Shown here: positions 27,517-35,873 of the stretch, one piece after another | Layout: each line of letters begins with the position of its first letter | Position numbering within the stretch: position 1 is the stretch's first letter | DNA from: Pelagimonas sp050633425 | Lineage (GTDB): Bacteria > Pseudomonadota > Alphaproteobacteria > Rhodobacterales > Rhodobacteraceae | Assembly (NCBI RefSeq): GCF_050633425.1 | Contig: NZ_JBOEGM010000024.1 | Span: forward strand, 1 to 64,000 | Direction: 5' to 3' | DNA length: 64,000 nucleotides | The notes under the pieces: generated by a model | What the model was told of the DNA's origin: nothing | The model's input: the letters and a program-made list of their open reading frames with translations, nothing else | The model's database searches: none | Translations under genes and position numbers: made by a program

Positions 27517-27992
27517 GCGAAGATGCACGGTTTGAGGACGGCGGTGACCACCCGCTAAACCTTGGTGCGATGGACACGGATGACCTTCAGGTCATTTCTG
27601 CCCTTGTGCAAGATGCGGTTTTGCCGGTGACCGAAATCGCCTTCCAAAAGCGCCATCACCGCTTGGGGTTGCTGCTCAACCGTGTGCGCCACGAAGATAT
27701 TGAGGCGGCTGGTAAATCTGGCCGCCCGGTAGAACGGGTGCAATCGCTTTTGACCATCGAAAACGCTTTGGCTGTTGGTGCGCAAGGCGTTGATAAGTCG
27801 GACAAAGATATGGTTTTGTCGATCTTGTCTGTCGCGTTTGAAGCTGGGCAAGATGGGGCAGGGCATGTTTTGCTGACGCTGGCCGGTGATGGGGCCTTGC
27901 GGGCAGAGGTCGAAGCGCTTGAAGTTACATTGCGCGATGTCACCCGCCCGTATATCGCCCCGTCGGGCAAAGCTCCCAGCCACCCAGAATGA
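27513..27992 (+). CDS. DUF2948 family protein
   Basis: 159 residues. The pattern LNLGAMDTDDLQVISALVQDAVLPV followed by FQKRHHRLGLLLNRVRHED matches the DUF2948 family found between murA and hisD in alphaproteobacteria. No catalytic motif or membrane segment is visible. It overlaps murA and the next gene by four bases on each side, so it is translated in a chain with them. Function is unknown. Confidence 0.85.
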   Translation: MSEDARFEDGGDHPLNLGAMDTDDLQVISALVQDAVLPVTEIAFQKRHHRLGLLLNRVRHEDIEAAGKSGRPVERVQSLLTIENALAVGAQGVDKSDKDMVLSILSVAFEAGQDGAGHVLLTLAGDGALRAEVEALEVTLRDVTRPYIAPSGKAPSHPE

Positions 27993-28483
27993 TCCGCGTC
28001 CTTGGTCCCGATGATATCGAGGCCTATCGTGCCCTTTGGCTTGACGGGCTTCGACGCGTTCCCGAAGCATTTTTGCTGACCGAGGTCGAAGCTTTGGGAT
28101 TTGCGGATACCGCTTTGATCGCCAAACTTGCGTCTGGACAGTTCTTTGGGGCCTTTCAGGACGATAGGCTTGTTGGCCTGATTGCCATGCATCGGGGTGG
28201 CCCGGAACGGTTGCGCCATATGGCCGATATTGGCCCCCTATACATTCACCCAAGCGCGCAGGGGCAGGGGGTGGCCAAAGGGTTGCTGGATGCGGCGGAA
28301 CAGGCCGCGCGTGATCTCGGCCTGCTTCAGCTTGAGCTTTGCGTGGATGCCACAAACAGCCGCGCCATTTCTCTGTATCGCGCTGCTGGGTTCGCTCAAA
28401 TCGGGTTGCGCCCCCGCTCTGTGATCATTAACGGCATCGCGCGCGACGATTTGATAATGCTCAAAGCGCTCGACGCGGCTTGA
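27989..28483 (+). CDS. GNAT family N-acetyltransferase
   Basis: 164 residues with the acetyl-CoA pyrophosphate loop HPSAQGQGVAKGLLDAAEQ near residue 87 and the closing beta-helix ATNSRAISLYRAAGFAQIG near 117. The substrate is not predictable. It lies inside the murA-DUF2948 translation chain through ATGA overlaps. Confidence 0.85.
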   Translation: MIRVLGPDDIEAYRALWLDGLRRVPEAFLLTEVEALGFADTALIAKLASGQFFGAFQDDRLVGLIAMHRGGPERLRHMADIGPLYIHPSAQGQGVAKGLLDAAEQAARDLGLLQLELCVDATNSRAISLYRAAGFAQIGLRPRSVIINGIARDDLIMLKALDAA

Positions 28484-28534
28484 GGCTTGTCAGCGCAACG
28501 GCTATGCAACGCCCGTAACTTCGGAGATGCCGCC

Positions 28535-29836
28535 ATGCCAGTCTTTCTTGATGCCAGCCAGCCTGATTTTGAGACCGCCTTTACCGCGCTGCTCAATGCC
28601 AAACGTGAAGACAGCCCGGATGTTGATGCGGTTGTGGCCGGTATCATCGCCGATGTGCGCGCGCGCGGCGATGCGGCGGTTCTGGAGCTGACGGCCAAGT
28701 TTGATCGGCTAGAACTTGAGGCGTCTGGCTTGCGCTTTACGGCTCAGGAAATCGATGCATATTGCGCCCAAGTCCCCGAGGATGAGCGCCAAGCCTTAGA
28801 GCTGGCGGCCGCGCGTATCCGCGCTTATCACAGCCGTCAAATGCCCCAGGATGAACGCTGGACGGATGAGAGCGGCGCAGAGCTTGGCTGGCGCTGGACT
28901 GCGGTTTCGGCAGCGGGGCTCTATGTGCCCGGCGGTCTTGCCTCCTATCCGTCGTCGGTGTTGATGAACGCTATCCCAGCCAAGGTTGCCGGGGTGGAAC
29001 GGCTTGCCATTGCCGTGCCGACACCTGACGGCGTTGTAAACCCGCTGGTGATGCTGGCGGCCAAGATTTCCGGCGTTGACGAAGTGTATCGCATTGGCGG
29101 GGCTCAGGCGATTGCCGCGCTGGCCTATGGCACGGAAACCATTGCGCCCGTTGATAAAATAACCGGACCGGGCAATGCTTTTGTCGCAGCCGCCAAACGT
29201 CGGGTTTTTGGCAAAGTGGGCATTGATATGATCGCTGGCCCGTCCGAAATTCTGGTCATCGCAGATGCGGATAACGACCCGGATTGGATCGCCTTGGACC
29301 TGATGAGCCAAGCGGAACATGACGAAAGCGCCCAGTCGCTTTTGATCACGACAGACGCAGAATTTGGCCGCGCCGTGGCACAAGCCGTTGAAAAACGACT
29401 CGAAACGCTCGAGCGCCGCGCCATCGCCGGAGCAAGCTGGCGCGACTATGGCGCGGTGATCACCGTACGCGATCTCGATGAAGCGGCCGCGCTGTCCAAC
29501 CGTATCGCACCTGAACACCTTGAGCTTTGTGTCGCCGATGCCGAAGCGCTGGCCGACAAATGCCCGCATGCCGGCGCGATTTTCTTAGGCCAATGGACAC
29601 CCGAAGCCATCGGCGATTATGTCGGCGGCCCCAACCACGTCTTGCCCACGGCGCGTTCGGCCCGTTTTAGCTCCGGCCTGTCGGTGATGGATTTTGTCAA
29701 ACGTACGACACTGGCGCGCATGACGCCCGACGCATTGCGCGCCATTGGTCCCGCCGCCGAAACATTGGCCACGTCCGAAAGCCTTGAGGCGCATGGGCTG
29801 TCTGTTACTGCGCGGTTGAGAAAACTGAACGGGTAA
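28535..29836 (+). CDS. hisD: Histidinol dehydrogenase
   Basis: 433 residues. Converts histidinol to histidine with NAD and zinc. The signature region IAGPSEILVIADADNDPDWIALDLMSQAEHDESAQS near residues 230-265 carries the zinc-binding Gln/His, and EHLELC near 328 the general-base Glu-His pair. The ATG at 28535 follows CGGAG; a longer frame upstream is not family-like. It is the only histidine gene in the window, as is usual for this locus. Confidence 0.95.
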   Translation: MPVFLDASQPDFETAFTALLNAKREDSPDVDAVVAGIIADVRARGDAAVLELTAKFDRLELEASGLRFTAQEIDAYCAQVPEDERQALELAAARIRAYHSRQMPQDERWTDESGAELGWRWTAVSAAGLYVPGGLASYPSSVLMNAIPAKVAGVERLAIAVPTPDGVVNPLVMLAAKISGVDEVYRIGGAQAIAALAYGTETIAPVDKITGPGNAFVAAAKRRVFGKVGIDMIAGPSEILVIADADNDPDWIALDLMSQAEHDESAQSLLITTDAEFGRAVAQAVEKRLETLERRAIAGASWRDYGAVITVRDLDEAAALSNRIAPEHLELCVADAEALADKCPHAGAIFLGQWTPEAIGDYVGGPNHVLPTARSARFSSGLSVMDFVKRTTLARMTPDALRAIGPAAETLATSESLEAHGLSVTARLRKLNG

Positions 29837-29840
29837 ATCG

Positions 29841-30538
29841 ATGTTGCGCTACCTGGTTGTTTTATTGAGTATTACTCTGGGATTTGGTGCTATGGCTGGA
29901 GAAGCAGAGGACCGCAAGGTGCGGTCCATCGCGATTTTGGCGTCGCAAGGTGTTCCCTAAATCGATCACCTCCCGGTTAGTGACACTGAAGAACAAAGCT
30001 TGCGCCGTACCTCCGATGAAGTGGCCAAGCGTGCTTTGGCCTTGTTGATGGTTGCGGTTAAGGGGGAAACCCGCGATCATGAATTTGCACAAGACGTAGC
30101 CAAAGAGTTCGAAGCACTCCCTTATTTTTCGCCACTGGAACGCGTGTTTTTCCTAGATGAAACGCCAACTGAACAAGATTACACAAACGCGATCTGGCGC
30201 TACGAAGCCGCATTTGTCTTGCTGTGGGCGCTTGGGTTTTATGACACGATGGATCGCCCCGGCCAGATCGTTGATGTGGCAACGATGGCAAGTATTGTTC
30301 GAGAATTGGGGGCCGATGGCGTTTTGTCCAAGGCCAAATTGCGCCCGCAAAGCGAACTCTTGGATGCATCCGACCTTGCTTATCGTTACCATTGGGCCAG
30401 CGTCAGTGCGCGGCTGGGTCATGCGCCCATCCCGAACTGGATGGAGCCAAGCACACCTTTGAACGCCTCTACGCATTAAATTGGCTTGTCGGTGCTTACG
30501 ATGATGCCAATTGGGACGAAATCGGCACTGACACGTAA
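29841..30538 (+). pseudogene. DUF4272 protein gene broken by a nonsense codon and a frameshift
   Basis: An ATG five bases after hisD opens a frame (MLRYLVVLLSITLGFGAMAG, then EDRKVRSIAILASQGVP) that meets an in-frame TAA at 29958-29960. Directly after it the same frame continues with IDHLPVSDTEEQSLRRTSDE, the expected DUF4272 sequence. Near 30437 the reading shifts: the frame in use ends in an unrelated tail at 30479, while the -1 frame gives ERLYALNWLVGAYDDANWDE and GTDT up to a stop at 30538, the usual DUF4272 ending. One missing C in AACTGG would explain it. Two independent lesions make a functional product unlikely. Confidence 0.82.
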
Positions 30539-30652
30539 AATGTCCGCATTATTGGGCATGGCGGAAAGTCGCGGTGTTTTAAGTTGCCTATTCATTGCTC
30601 CTTTGTCGCTCCCACGTTACACATTTGGGCAACAGGATAAGTGACTATTGCT

Positions 30653-31132
30653 ATGACCCGTATCGCACATATCGAACTTGATGACGCCAATCTGCCGCCA
30701 CCCACGCCAGAGATCGAACAAGAACGCCGCGTGGCGATGTTCGACTTGATGGAGGAAAACTCGTTTTCCTTGCCCAAGCGCGATGATCGTGTCACGCCTG
30801 ATGGCCCGTATAATGTCGGCCTGTCGATCCGCGACAAGCGGCTTGTGTTTGATGTGACGACTGTCGCCAAGGAAAAAGCCGCTGAGTTTCATCTATCTCT
30901 GTCGCCGTTTCGGCAAGTGGTCAAAGACTACTTTCAGATCTGCAAAAGCTATTTTGACGCGGTGAAAACTCTGCCGCCCAGCCAAATTGAAACCATTGAT
31001 ATGGCCCGTCGTGGGATCCACAACGAAGGTGCGCGCATCCTGCAAGAACGTCTGGAAGGCAAGGCTGAGATTGACGATGCCACCGCCCGCCGGCTGTTTA
31101 CGCTGGTGTGTGTTCTGCATTTTGGGGGCTGA
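30653..31132 (+). CDS. UPF0262 family protein
   Basis: 159 residues. Recognised from the opening MTRIAHIELDDANLPPPTPE, the central FRQVVKDYFQICKSYFDAV and the near-invariant IDMARRGIHNEGARILQERL. Conserved across Rhodobacterales and Rhizobiales beside infA; function unknown. The ATG at 30653 gives the family's normal start; an in-frame GTG four codons upstream has a better spaced AGGATA and cannot be excluded. Confidence 0.88.
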   Translation: MTRIAHIELDDANLPPPTPEIEQERRVAMFDLMEENSFSLPKRDDRVTPDGPYNVGLSIRDKRLVFDVTTVAKEKAAEFHLSLSPFRQVVKDYFQICKSYFDAVKTLPPSQIETIDMARRGIHNEGARILQERLEGKAEIDDATARRLFTLVCVLHFGG

Positions 31133-31136
31133 CCGG

Positions 31137-31580
31137 GTGACGTCGCGTCCTCAGTCAATTCTGTTTTGCTGTGATCACAATGCGGTGCGCTCTCCCATGG
31201 CTGAAGGGGTGATGAAAAAACTCTTTGGCACGGAAACATATGTGCAATCGGTTGGGGTCATGAACGATCTTGAGATTGATGGCTTTGCCATTGCTGTGTG
31301 TTCAGAAATCGGCGTTGAACTGTCGCGCCATCGCTCTCGGTCTTTTGAAGAAATGGAAGAGCATGGTGAGGCGTTGTCGGGGTTCGATGTGATCGTAACC
31401 CTGTCCCCGGCCTCGCAGCGCCGTGCGCTTGAACTGACGCGGTATTACCATCTGTCGGTGGAATATTGGCCCATTTTGGACCCGACGGGCATCGGTGAAA
31501 CACGTGAGCAAAAGCTCAATGCCTATCGGCAAACGCGGGATCAACTGGCCGACAAGCTTCGGGAAAAATGGGGCGACTAG
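31137..31580 (+). CDS. Low-molecular-weight protein-tyrosine phosphatase family protein
   Basis: 147 residues from a GTG four bases after the UPF0262 stop. The phosphate loop CDHNAVRS (CX5R) is near residue 12 and the general-acid DP pair lies in PILDPTG near 119. It is a cytoplasmic phosphatase or arsenate reductase-like protein; its fixed place next to infA across the group suggests a housekeeping role. It lacks the extra cysteine pair seen in the ArsC domain at 3.8 kb. Confidence 0.82.
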   Translation: MTSRPQSILFCCDHNAVRSPMAEGVMKKLFGTETYVQSVGVMNDLEIDGFAIAVCSEIGVELSRHRSRSFEEMEEHGEALSGFDVIVTLSPASQRRALELTRYYHLSVEYWPILDPTGIGETREQKLNAYRQTRDQLADKLREKWGD

Positions 31581-31709
31581 AGCGCGATTCGAAAAGGTGA
31601 TGCGGCAAGTGGGGCCTAAAATCGCTGTGTTAGCGCAGTGAAAGACGTCTTGGTGCCCATTTGAAGGCCATATTCAGGCCGCATTAACCCTAATGCAGCT
31701 ATATGTGGG

Positions 31710-31738
31710 TTGAAAATCCTTGCCAAAAGGCTCATATC
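31710..31738 (+). promoter_or_regulatory. Possible promoter of infA
   Basis: TTGAAA, 17 bases, CATATC, ending 44 bases before the infA start. The -35 is close to consensus and the -10 moderate. A small stem CCCTGC/GCAGGG follows in the leader. Confidence 0.4.
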
Positions 31739-31782
31739 GCAGGTGCCCTGCGTCTGGCAGGGTGGCAAATATAGGATAAAAC

Positions 31783-32001
31783 ATGGCCAAGGAAGATACT
31801 CTCGAATTCCCCGGTGTCGTGAAGGAACTCCTGCCGAATGCGACATTCCGGGTCGAGCTTGAGAACGGCCATGAGATTATCGCACATACGGCAGGCAAGA
31901 TGCGCAAAAACCGCATCCGTGTTCTGGCTGGCGACCGCGTACAGGTTGAAATGACGCCTTATGATCTGACCAAAGGGCGCATCAACTACCGCTTCAAATA
32001 A
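31783..32001 (+). CDS. infA: Translation initiation factor IF-1
   Basis: 72 residues, the standard length. It is a single OB-fold (KEDTLEFPGVVKELLPNATF ... HTAGKMRKNRIRVLAGDRVQVEM ... DLTKGRINYRFK) that blocks the ribosomal A site during initiation. A strong terminator follows 16 bases after the stop, so it is probably transcribed alone or with the genes upstream. Confidence 0.98.
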   Translation: MAKEDTLEFPGVVKELLPNATFRVELENGHEIIAHTAGKMRKNRIRVLAGDRVQVEMTPYDLTKGRINYRFK

Positions 32002-32017
32002 GCGTTGATAAGCAAAT

Positions 32018-32044
32018 CGCCGGGCCAAAACGCCCGGCGTTTTT
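32018..32044 (+). terminator. Rho-independent terminator after infA
   Basis: Arms CGCCGGGC and GCCCGGCG, loop CAAAAC, then five T. It separates infA from maf. Confidence 0.92.
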
Positions 32045-32187
32045 CTAACCTCATGACATATGTGTCCGCGTCGCGGGCGCTCCTTAAATTCCTACCGGAA
32101 TTTTGCAAAAGTTTTCAAACTTTTGACAGCGCGTGCCGCCGACGCGCCCCTCACACATCCATTTCCTTTGCCTTTAGGTCCGCTCTC

Positions 32188-32778
32188 ATGACTGAAACGC
32201 CTCGCCTCATCCTCGGCTCAGGCAGCCCGCGCCGCCGCGAACTGCTGGCTCAGCTTGGCATCACTGCCGACGATATCCGCCCGCCCGATATCAACGAAGA
32301 CCCCCACAAAGGCGAGGCAGCGCGCCCCTATTGCGTTCGTTTGGCGCGCGAAAAGGCACAGGCGATCCCTTCGGAGCCGAGTGAAATTGTCTTGTCGGCC
32401 GACACCACAGTTGCGCTGGGTCGTCGCATCCTTGGGAAGCCGCGCGATGCTGGCGAAGCCGCTGAATTCCTGACCAAACTTGCGGGGCGGCGTCATCGCG
32501 TGATCACCGCTGTTGCGGTGCGCAAAGGGGATCAGATCTGGGAGCGCGATGTTGTCACTCAGGTCAAAATGAAAAACCTGTCTAACGAAGAACTCAATGC
32601 CTACCTCGCCTCCAACGATTGGCAGGGCAAGGCCGGTGGGTATGCCATTCAGGGCCCTGCAGGGGCGTTTATCCCATGGATCAACGGCTCATTTACGGCG
32701 GTTGTTGGCCTTCCTTTGGCGGAAACTGCGAATTTGCTTCTGTCTGCGGGCTATCCGCTCTACAAGCCCGCGTCATGA
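32188..32778 (+). CDS. maf: Maf family nucleoside triphosphate pyrophosphatase
   Basis: 196 residues. Hydrolyses non-canonical or excess NTPs (house-cleaning dTTP/UTP-type activity is usual for the family). Visible motifs are ILGSGSPRRRELL at the N terminus, the catalytic aspartate in LSADTTVALG near residue 72 and WQGKAGGYAIQGPAGAF near 150. The ATG at 32188 is chosen because family similarity begins there; the frame upstream runs into the infA terminator. The stop overlaps the RNase gene by four bases. Confidence 0.9.
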   Translation: MTETPRLILGSGSPRRRELLAQLGITADDIRPPDINEDPHKGEAARPYCVRLAREKAQAIPSEPSEIVLSADTTVALGRRILGKPRDAGEAAEFLTKLAGRRHRVITAVAVRKGDQIWERDVVTQVKMKNLSNEELNAYLASNDWQGKAGGYAIQGPAGAFIPWINGSFTAVVGLPLAETANLLLSAGYPLYKPAS

Positions 32779-33821
32779 AGGGTACAACCATTGCACTTGA
32801 CCACTGGCAGGGCCGCGAAGCCGCCGCGCTGATTCAGGATGGTCATCTTGAGGACCTGTTGATCGACACCGATCTGCCGCGTCCCGGCACCATTTATCGT
32901 GGCATTGCAGACCGTCCGGTCAAGGGGCAGGGCGGGATGTTCCTGCGCACCCCGGATGGCAACGCCTTCTTGCGTCAGGTCAAAGGGCTCAAACCCGGTC
33001 AGCCGCTTTTGGTTCAGGTCACTGGCTATGCGGAACTTGGCAAAGCGATTCCTGTCACCCAGCGCCTATTGTTCAAATCGCGCTACGCCATCGTGACCCC
33101 CGGCGCGCCGGGGATCAATGTGTCGCGTCGTATCAAAGATGATGACATCCGCGAGATGGTCAAAGAAGCCGCCCACGAAGGTTTGGCCGAAGCACCGCTT
33201 CCTGATGAGGCAGGGTTGATCTTGCGGTCTTGCTGCGCCGAGGCTTCGCCGGAAGACATCACCGAAGACGTCATCGCCATGTGCCAGCTTGCTGCCAATG
33301 TTCTTGCGGACACTGGGACCGAGGCAGAAATCCTTTCCGAAGGGGACGGCCCGCATGCCCAAGCGTGGCGCGAATGGACCGATCCGGCCCATATTGCTGC
33401 CCAAGATGGCAGTTTTGAACATCACGAAGTGCTCGACATGATCGACGCGGCCATGCGCCCCCATGTGCCGCTTGCAGGCGGCTATTCGATGATCATCGAG
33501 CCCACGTCGGCTTTGGTTGCGGTTGATATCAACACCGGCGGCGACACGTCCTTTTCTGCAGGGCTTAAGGCCAATCTTGCCGCGCTCAAAGATTTGCCGC
33601 GCCAATTGCGTCTGCGTGGTTTGGGGGGACAGATCATTGTCGATCCTGCGCCTTGCCCGAAAAAGGATCGCAAACAGCTCGAAGGCTCTTTGCGCGCCGC
33701 TCTCAAACGCGAGTCAACTGAGACCATTTTGGCCGGTTGGACACAGCTTGGCTTGATGGAAATTCAACGCAAGCGTGATCGCGTTTCGCTCAAGTCACTG
33801 CTAAAATCTGCGGGGAAATAA
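32775..33821 (+). CDS. Short ribonuclease E/G family protein
   Basis: 348 residues, shorter than E. coli RNase G (489). An S1-like N-terminal part (PGTIYRGIADRPVKGQGGMF) is followed by the RNase H-like and DNase I-like parts with catalytic aspartates in ALVAVDINTGGDT and GGQIIVDPAP. The zinc-link motif CPxCxG and the small C-terminal domain that build the tetramer are missing. This compact form is usual beside maf and yacG in Rhodobacterales. It likely acts in rRNA or mRNA processing. Confidence 0.85.
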   Translation: MKGTTIALDHWQGREAAALIQDGHLEDLLIDTDLPRPGTIYRGIADRPVKGQGGMFLRTPDGNAFLRQVKGLKPGQPLLVQVTGYAELGKAIPVTQRLLFKSRYAIVTPGAPGINVSRRIKDDDIREMVKEAAHEGLAEAPLPDEAGLILRSCCAEASPEDITEDVIAMCQLAANVLADTGTEAEILSEGDGPHAQAWREWTDPAHIAAQDGSFEHHEVLDMIDAAMRPHVPLAGGYSMIIEPTSALVAVDINTGGDTSFSAGLKANLAALKDLPRQLRLRGLGGQIIVDPAPCPKKDRKQLEGSLRAALKRESTETILAGWTQLGLMEIQRKRDRVSLKSLLKSAGK

Positions 33822-33824
33822 GCG

Positions 33825-34007
33825 ATGTCCTGCCCAATCTGCTCAAAGCCCACGGAGGCAAAATACCGTCCCTTTTGTTCCAAGCGTTGCGCCGATGTTG
33901 ATTTGGCGAAATGGCTTGGCGGGGCATATGCGACGCCCTCCAACGATCCCGAAGACATGGAAGAAGCTGCGCTGGCAAGCCAAGAGGCCCAACGCAAACC
34001 CCACTAA
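33825..34007 (+). CDS. yacG: YacG zinc-binding DNA gyrase inhibitor
   Basis: 60 residues with a four-cysteine zinc site (C3, C6, C18, C22 in CPIC ... FCSKRC) followed by the DLAKWLGGAY motif. The family inhibits GyrB in E. coli. It starts three bases after the RNase stop and ends this housekeeping run. Confidence 0.92.
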   Translation: MSCPICSKPTEAKYRPFCSKRCADVDLAKWLGGAYATPSNDPEDMEEAALASQEAQRKPH

Positions 34008-34075
34008 GTGCGGCTTCAAATCTGTGGTGTCTGATTGCGAAACTGCCCTAAGGAGGGGGTGAAACTTCGCCGCCT

Positions 34076-34093
34076 CTGGACAGTTCTGTCCAG
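34076..34093 (+). promoter_or_regulatory. Perfect palindrome upstream of pxpB
   Basis: CTGGACAG, TT, CTGTCCAG: eight-base arms around two bases, ending 35 bases before the pxpB start. It is a good operator candidate, for example for a GntR- or LysR-type protein encoded elsewhere; in RNA it would form only a tight hairpin. Confidence 0.5.
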
Positions 34094-34128
34094 CTGTGAT
34101 TGCTTCCAATCCAGAGGACTAAACAGCA

Positions 34129-34869
34129 ATGACCCCCATCAGCCCCCCGCATTTCCCACGCATTGATTCCGTTGGATTAGACGGTGTTTTGGTGCGGTTT
34201 GCTGGCACCCTGTCAGAACCGGCCAATCGCGCTGCGCTAGCCTTTCGGGTGTCGGTCGAGCAAGCGAGTTGGGAGGGGGTTGAGGAATGTTCGACCTCCT
34301 TGGTGTCCACGTATCTTCGTTTTGACCCGCTCCATGTGGATTTTGCCGATCTCAGCCAGAAATTGCACAGCTTGATCGCATCCCAGGATTGGTACGCAGT
34401 CAAGCTGCCACAACATCGCCGGTTGCACCGCATCCCAACTGTTTATGGCACCGATCTCGCTCCGCAACTGGCCGAGGCCGCAAAGGCGGCGGGTCAGAGT
34501 CAAGAGCAAGCCATTTCAACGCTTTCGACCACGCAAACCCGCGTCACCACCATTGGGTTTGCCCCCGGCCAACCCTATCTTGGAACGCTTCCGCCCGAAT
34601 GGGATATTCCGCGCCAAACCGGGCTGACGCCGCTCGTTCCAGTTGGGGCTTTGGTGGTGGCGATCCGGCAATTGGTCTTGTTTTCCGTCTCAACCCCCAC
34701 AGGGTGGCGGCACATCGGCCAAACTGCTGCGCACTTGTTTCAGCCCACACAGGATGAGCCCTTTCTGCTGCGTCCGGGCGATGAAATCCTGTTTCCCTCT
34801 ATTGGCCGTGAGGCCTATGAAACCCTTACATCCGACCCGACTGGCGGCATTATAAGTGAGCCGTTGTGA
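34129..34869 (+). CDS. pxpB: 5-oxoprolinase subunit PxpB (KipI-like)
   Basis: 246 residues. AHS1/KipI family: RIPTVYGTDLAPQLAEAA near residue 104, TTIGFAPGQPYLGTLP near 140 and RPGDEILFPSIGREAYE near the end. With PxpC and PxpA it opens 5-oxoproline (pyroglutamate) to glutamate using ATP. AGAGGAC precedes the ATG. The stop overlaps the pxpC start by one base. Confidence 0.9.
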   Translation: MTPISPPHFPRIDSVGLDGVLVRFAGTLSEPANRAALAFRVSVEQASWEGVEECSTSLVSTYLRFDPLHVDFADLSQKLHSLIASQDWYAVKLPQHRRLHRIPTVYGTDLAPQLAEAAKAAGQSQEQAISTLSTTQTRVTTIGFAPGQPYLGTLPPEWDIPRQTGLTPLVPVGALVVAIRQLVLFSVSTPTGWRHIGQTAAHLFQPTQDEPFLLRPGDEILFPSIGREAYETLTSDPTGGIISEPL

Positions 34870-35873
34870 TGACCGTTTTGAAAATACATGAGGTCGGTCC
34901 CGGCGTGTCGGTTCAGGACATGGGCCGGAGCGGTTACCTCGATCTTGGACTGTCGCGGGGCGGGGCGGCTGATACGACTGCCCTTGCCGAAGTGGCGGCG
35001 CTCTTGCAGCAACCTATTGGCGCAGCGTTGGAAATGGCCGGGTATGGTGGGCGCTTCGAGGCGACTTCCCCACTACGCATCGCCCTAAGCGGCGCGCCAA
35101 TGCGGGCCAGCATTGATGGCGATCCAGTGTCTTGGCATGCTTCGCATCGTTTGAATGCGCAGAGCATTCTGGAGATTACATCCGTGACTCAGGGGGTGTA
35201 CGGATATTTGGGGATTGGCGGCGGTATTGCGACCAAACCTGTGTTGGGTGGACAGGGCGCGCATTTAACCGCAGGTCTGGGCCGTGCGCTTCAATCCGGC
35301 GACACCCTGCCACTTGCCCCCGACAGAGGCAGTGTGACGGGTCTGGCGCTCAGTCCAAAGCCGCGTTGGGATGCCGGCACCATTCGTGTATTGCCAAGCC
35401 TGCAAACCGAACTCTTTTCTGAAGAACAACGTCGCCGGTTCGAAACAACGACCTTGACGCGCGATACCCGTGGCAACCGGATGGGAGTACGCCTTTTGCC
35501 TCAGGGCGAAGGATTTGGCCTTAGCGCTGGTGGGACCATTCTGTCCGAGGTGATCACCCCCGGTGACATTCAAATTCCCGGCGACGGAGCCCCATATATC
35601 CTGTTGGCAGAATGCCAAACGACCGGGGGTTATCCGCGTATTGGTACTGTCATTCCCGCCGATTTGCCCCGTGTTGCGCAAGCGGGGGCGGGCACCAAAC
35701 TGCGCTTTCAGTTTGTTACGCGCGACGAGGCCCTGGCCATTGAAACCGCCCATCGCAAAGACTTGGCCAATCTGCCCCGCGCCACCTATCCTTTGATCCG
35801 CGACCCCGCAGATATCGCTGACCTTTTATCCTACACCCTGATCAGTGGTGTTACCGCCGGAGAGGACATCTAA
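34869..35873 (+). CDS. pxpC: 5-oxoprolinase subunit PxpC (KipA-like)
   Basis: 334 residues, AHS2 family (formerly biotin-dependent carboxylase-like). The opening segment HEVGPGVSVQDMGRSGYLDLGLSRGGAAD and GDIQIPGDGAPYILLAECQTTGGYPRIG near residue 235 are diagnostic. The ATG at 34869 is used; a GTG one codon earlier is in frame. It overlaps both neighbours by one base. Confidence 0.9.
   Translation: MTVLKIHEVGPGVSVQDMGRSGYLDLGLSRGGAADTTALAEVAALLQQPIGAALEMAGYGGRFEATSPLRIALSGAPMRASIDGDPVSWHASHRLNAQSILEITSVTQGVYGYLGIGGGIATKPVLGGQGAHLTAGLGRALQSGDTLPLAPDRGSVTGLALSPKPRWDAGTIRVLPSLQTELFSEEQRRRFETTTLTRDTRGNRMGVRLLPQGEGFGLSAGGTILSEVITPGDIQIPGDGAPYILLAECQTTGGYPRIGTVIPADLPRVAQAGAGTKLRFQFVTRDEALAIETAHRKDLANLPRATYPLIRDPADIADLLSYTLISGVTAGEDI

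Noticed and set aside
30000..30479. Intact 159-residue DUF4272 gene starting at a TTG
   Set aside because: The TTG has no ribosome binding site, family sequence continues upstream across the TAA, and the true C terminus is in another frame.
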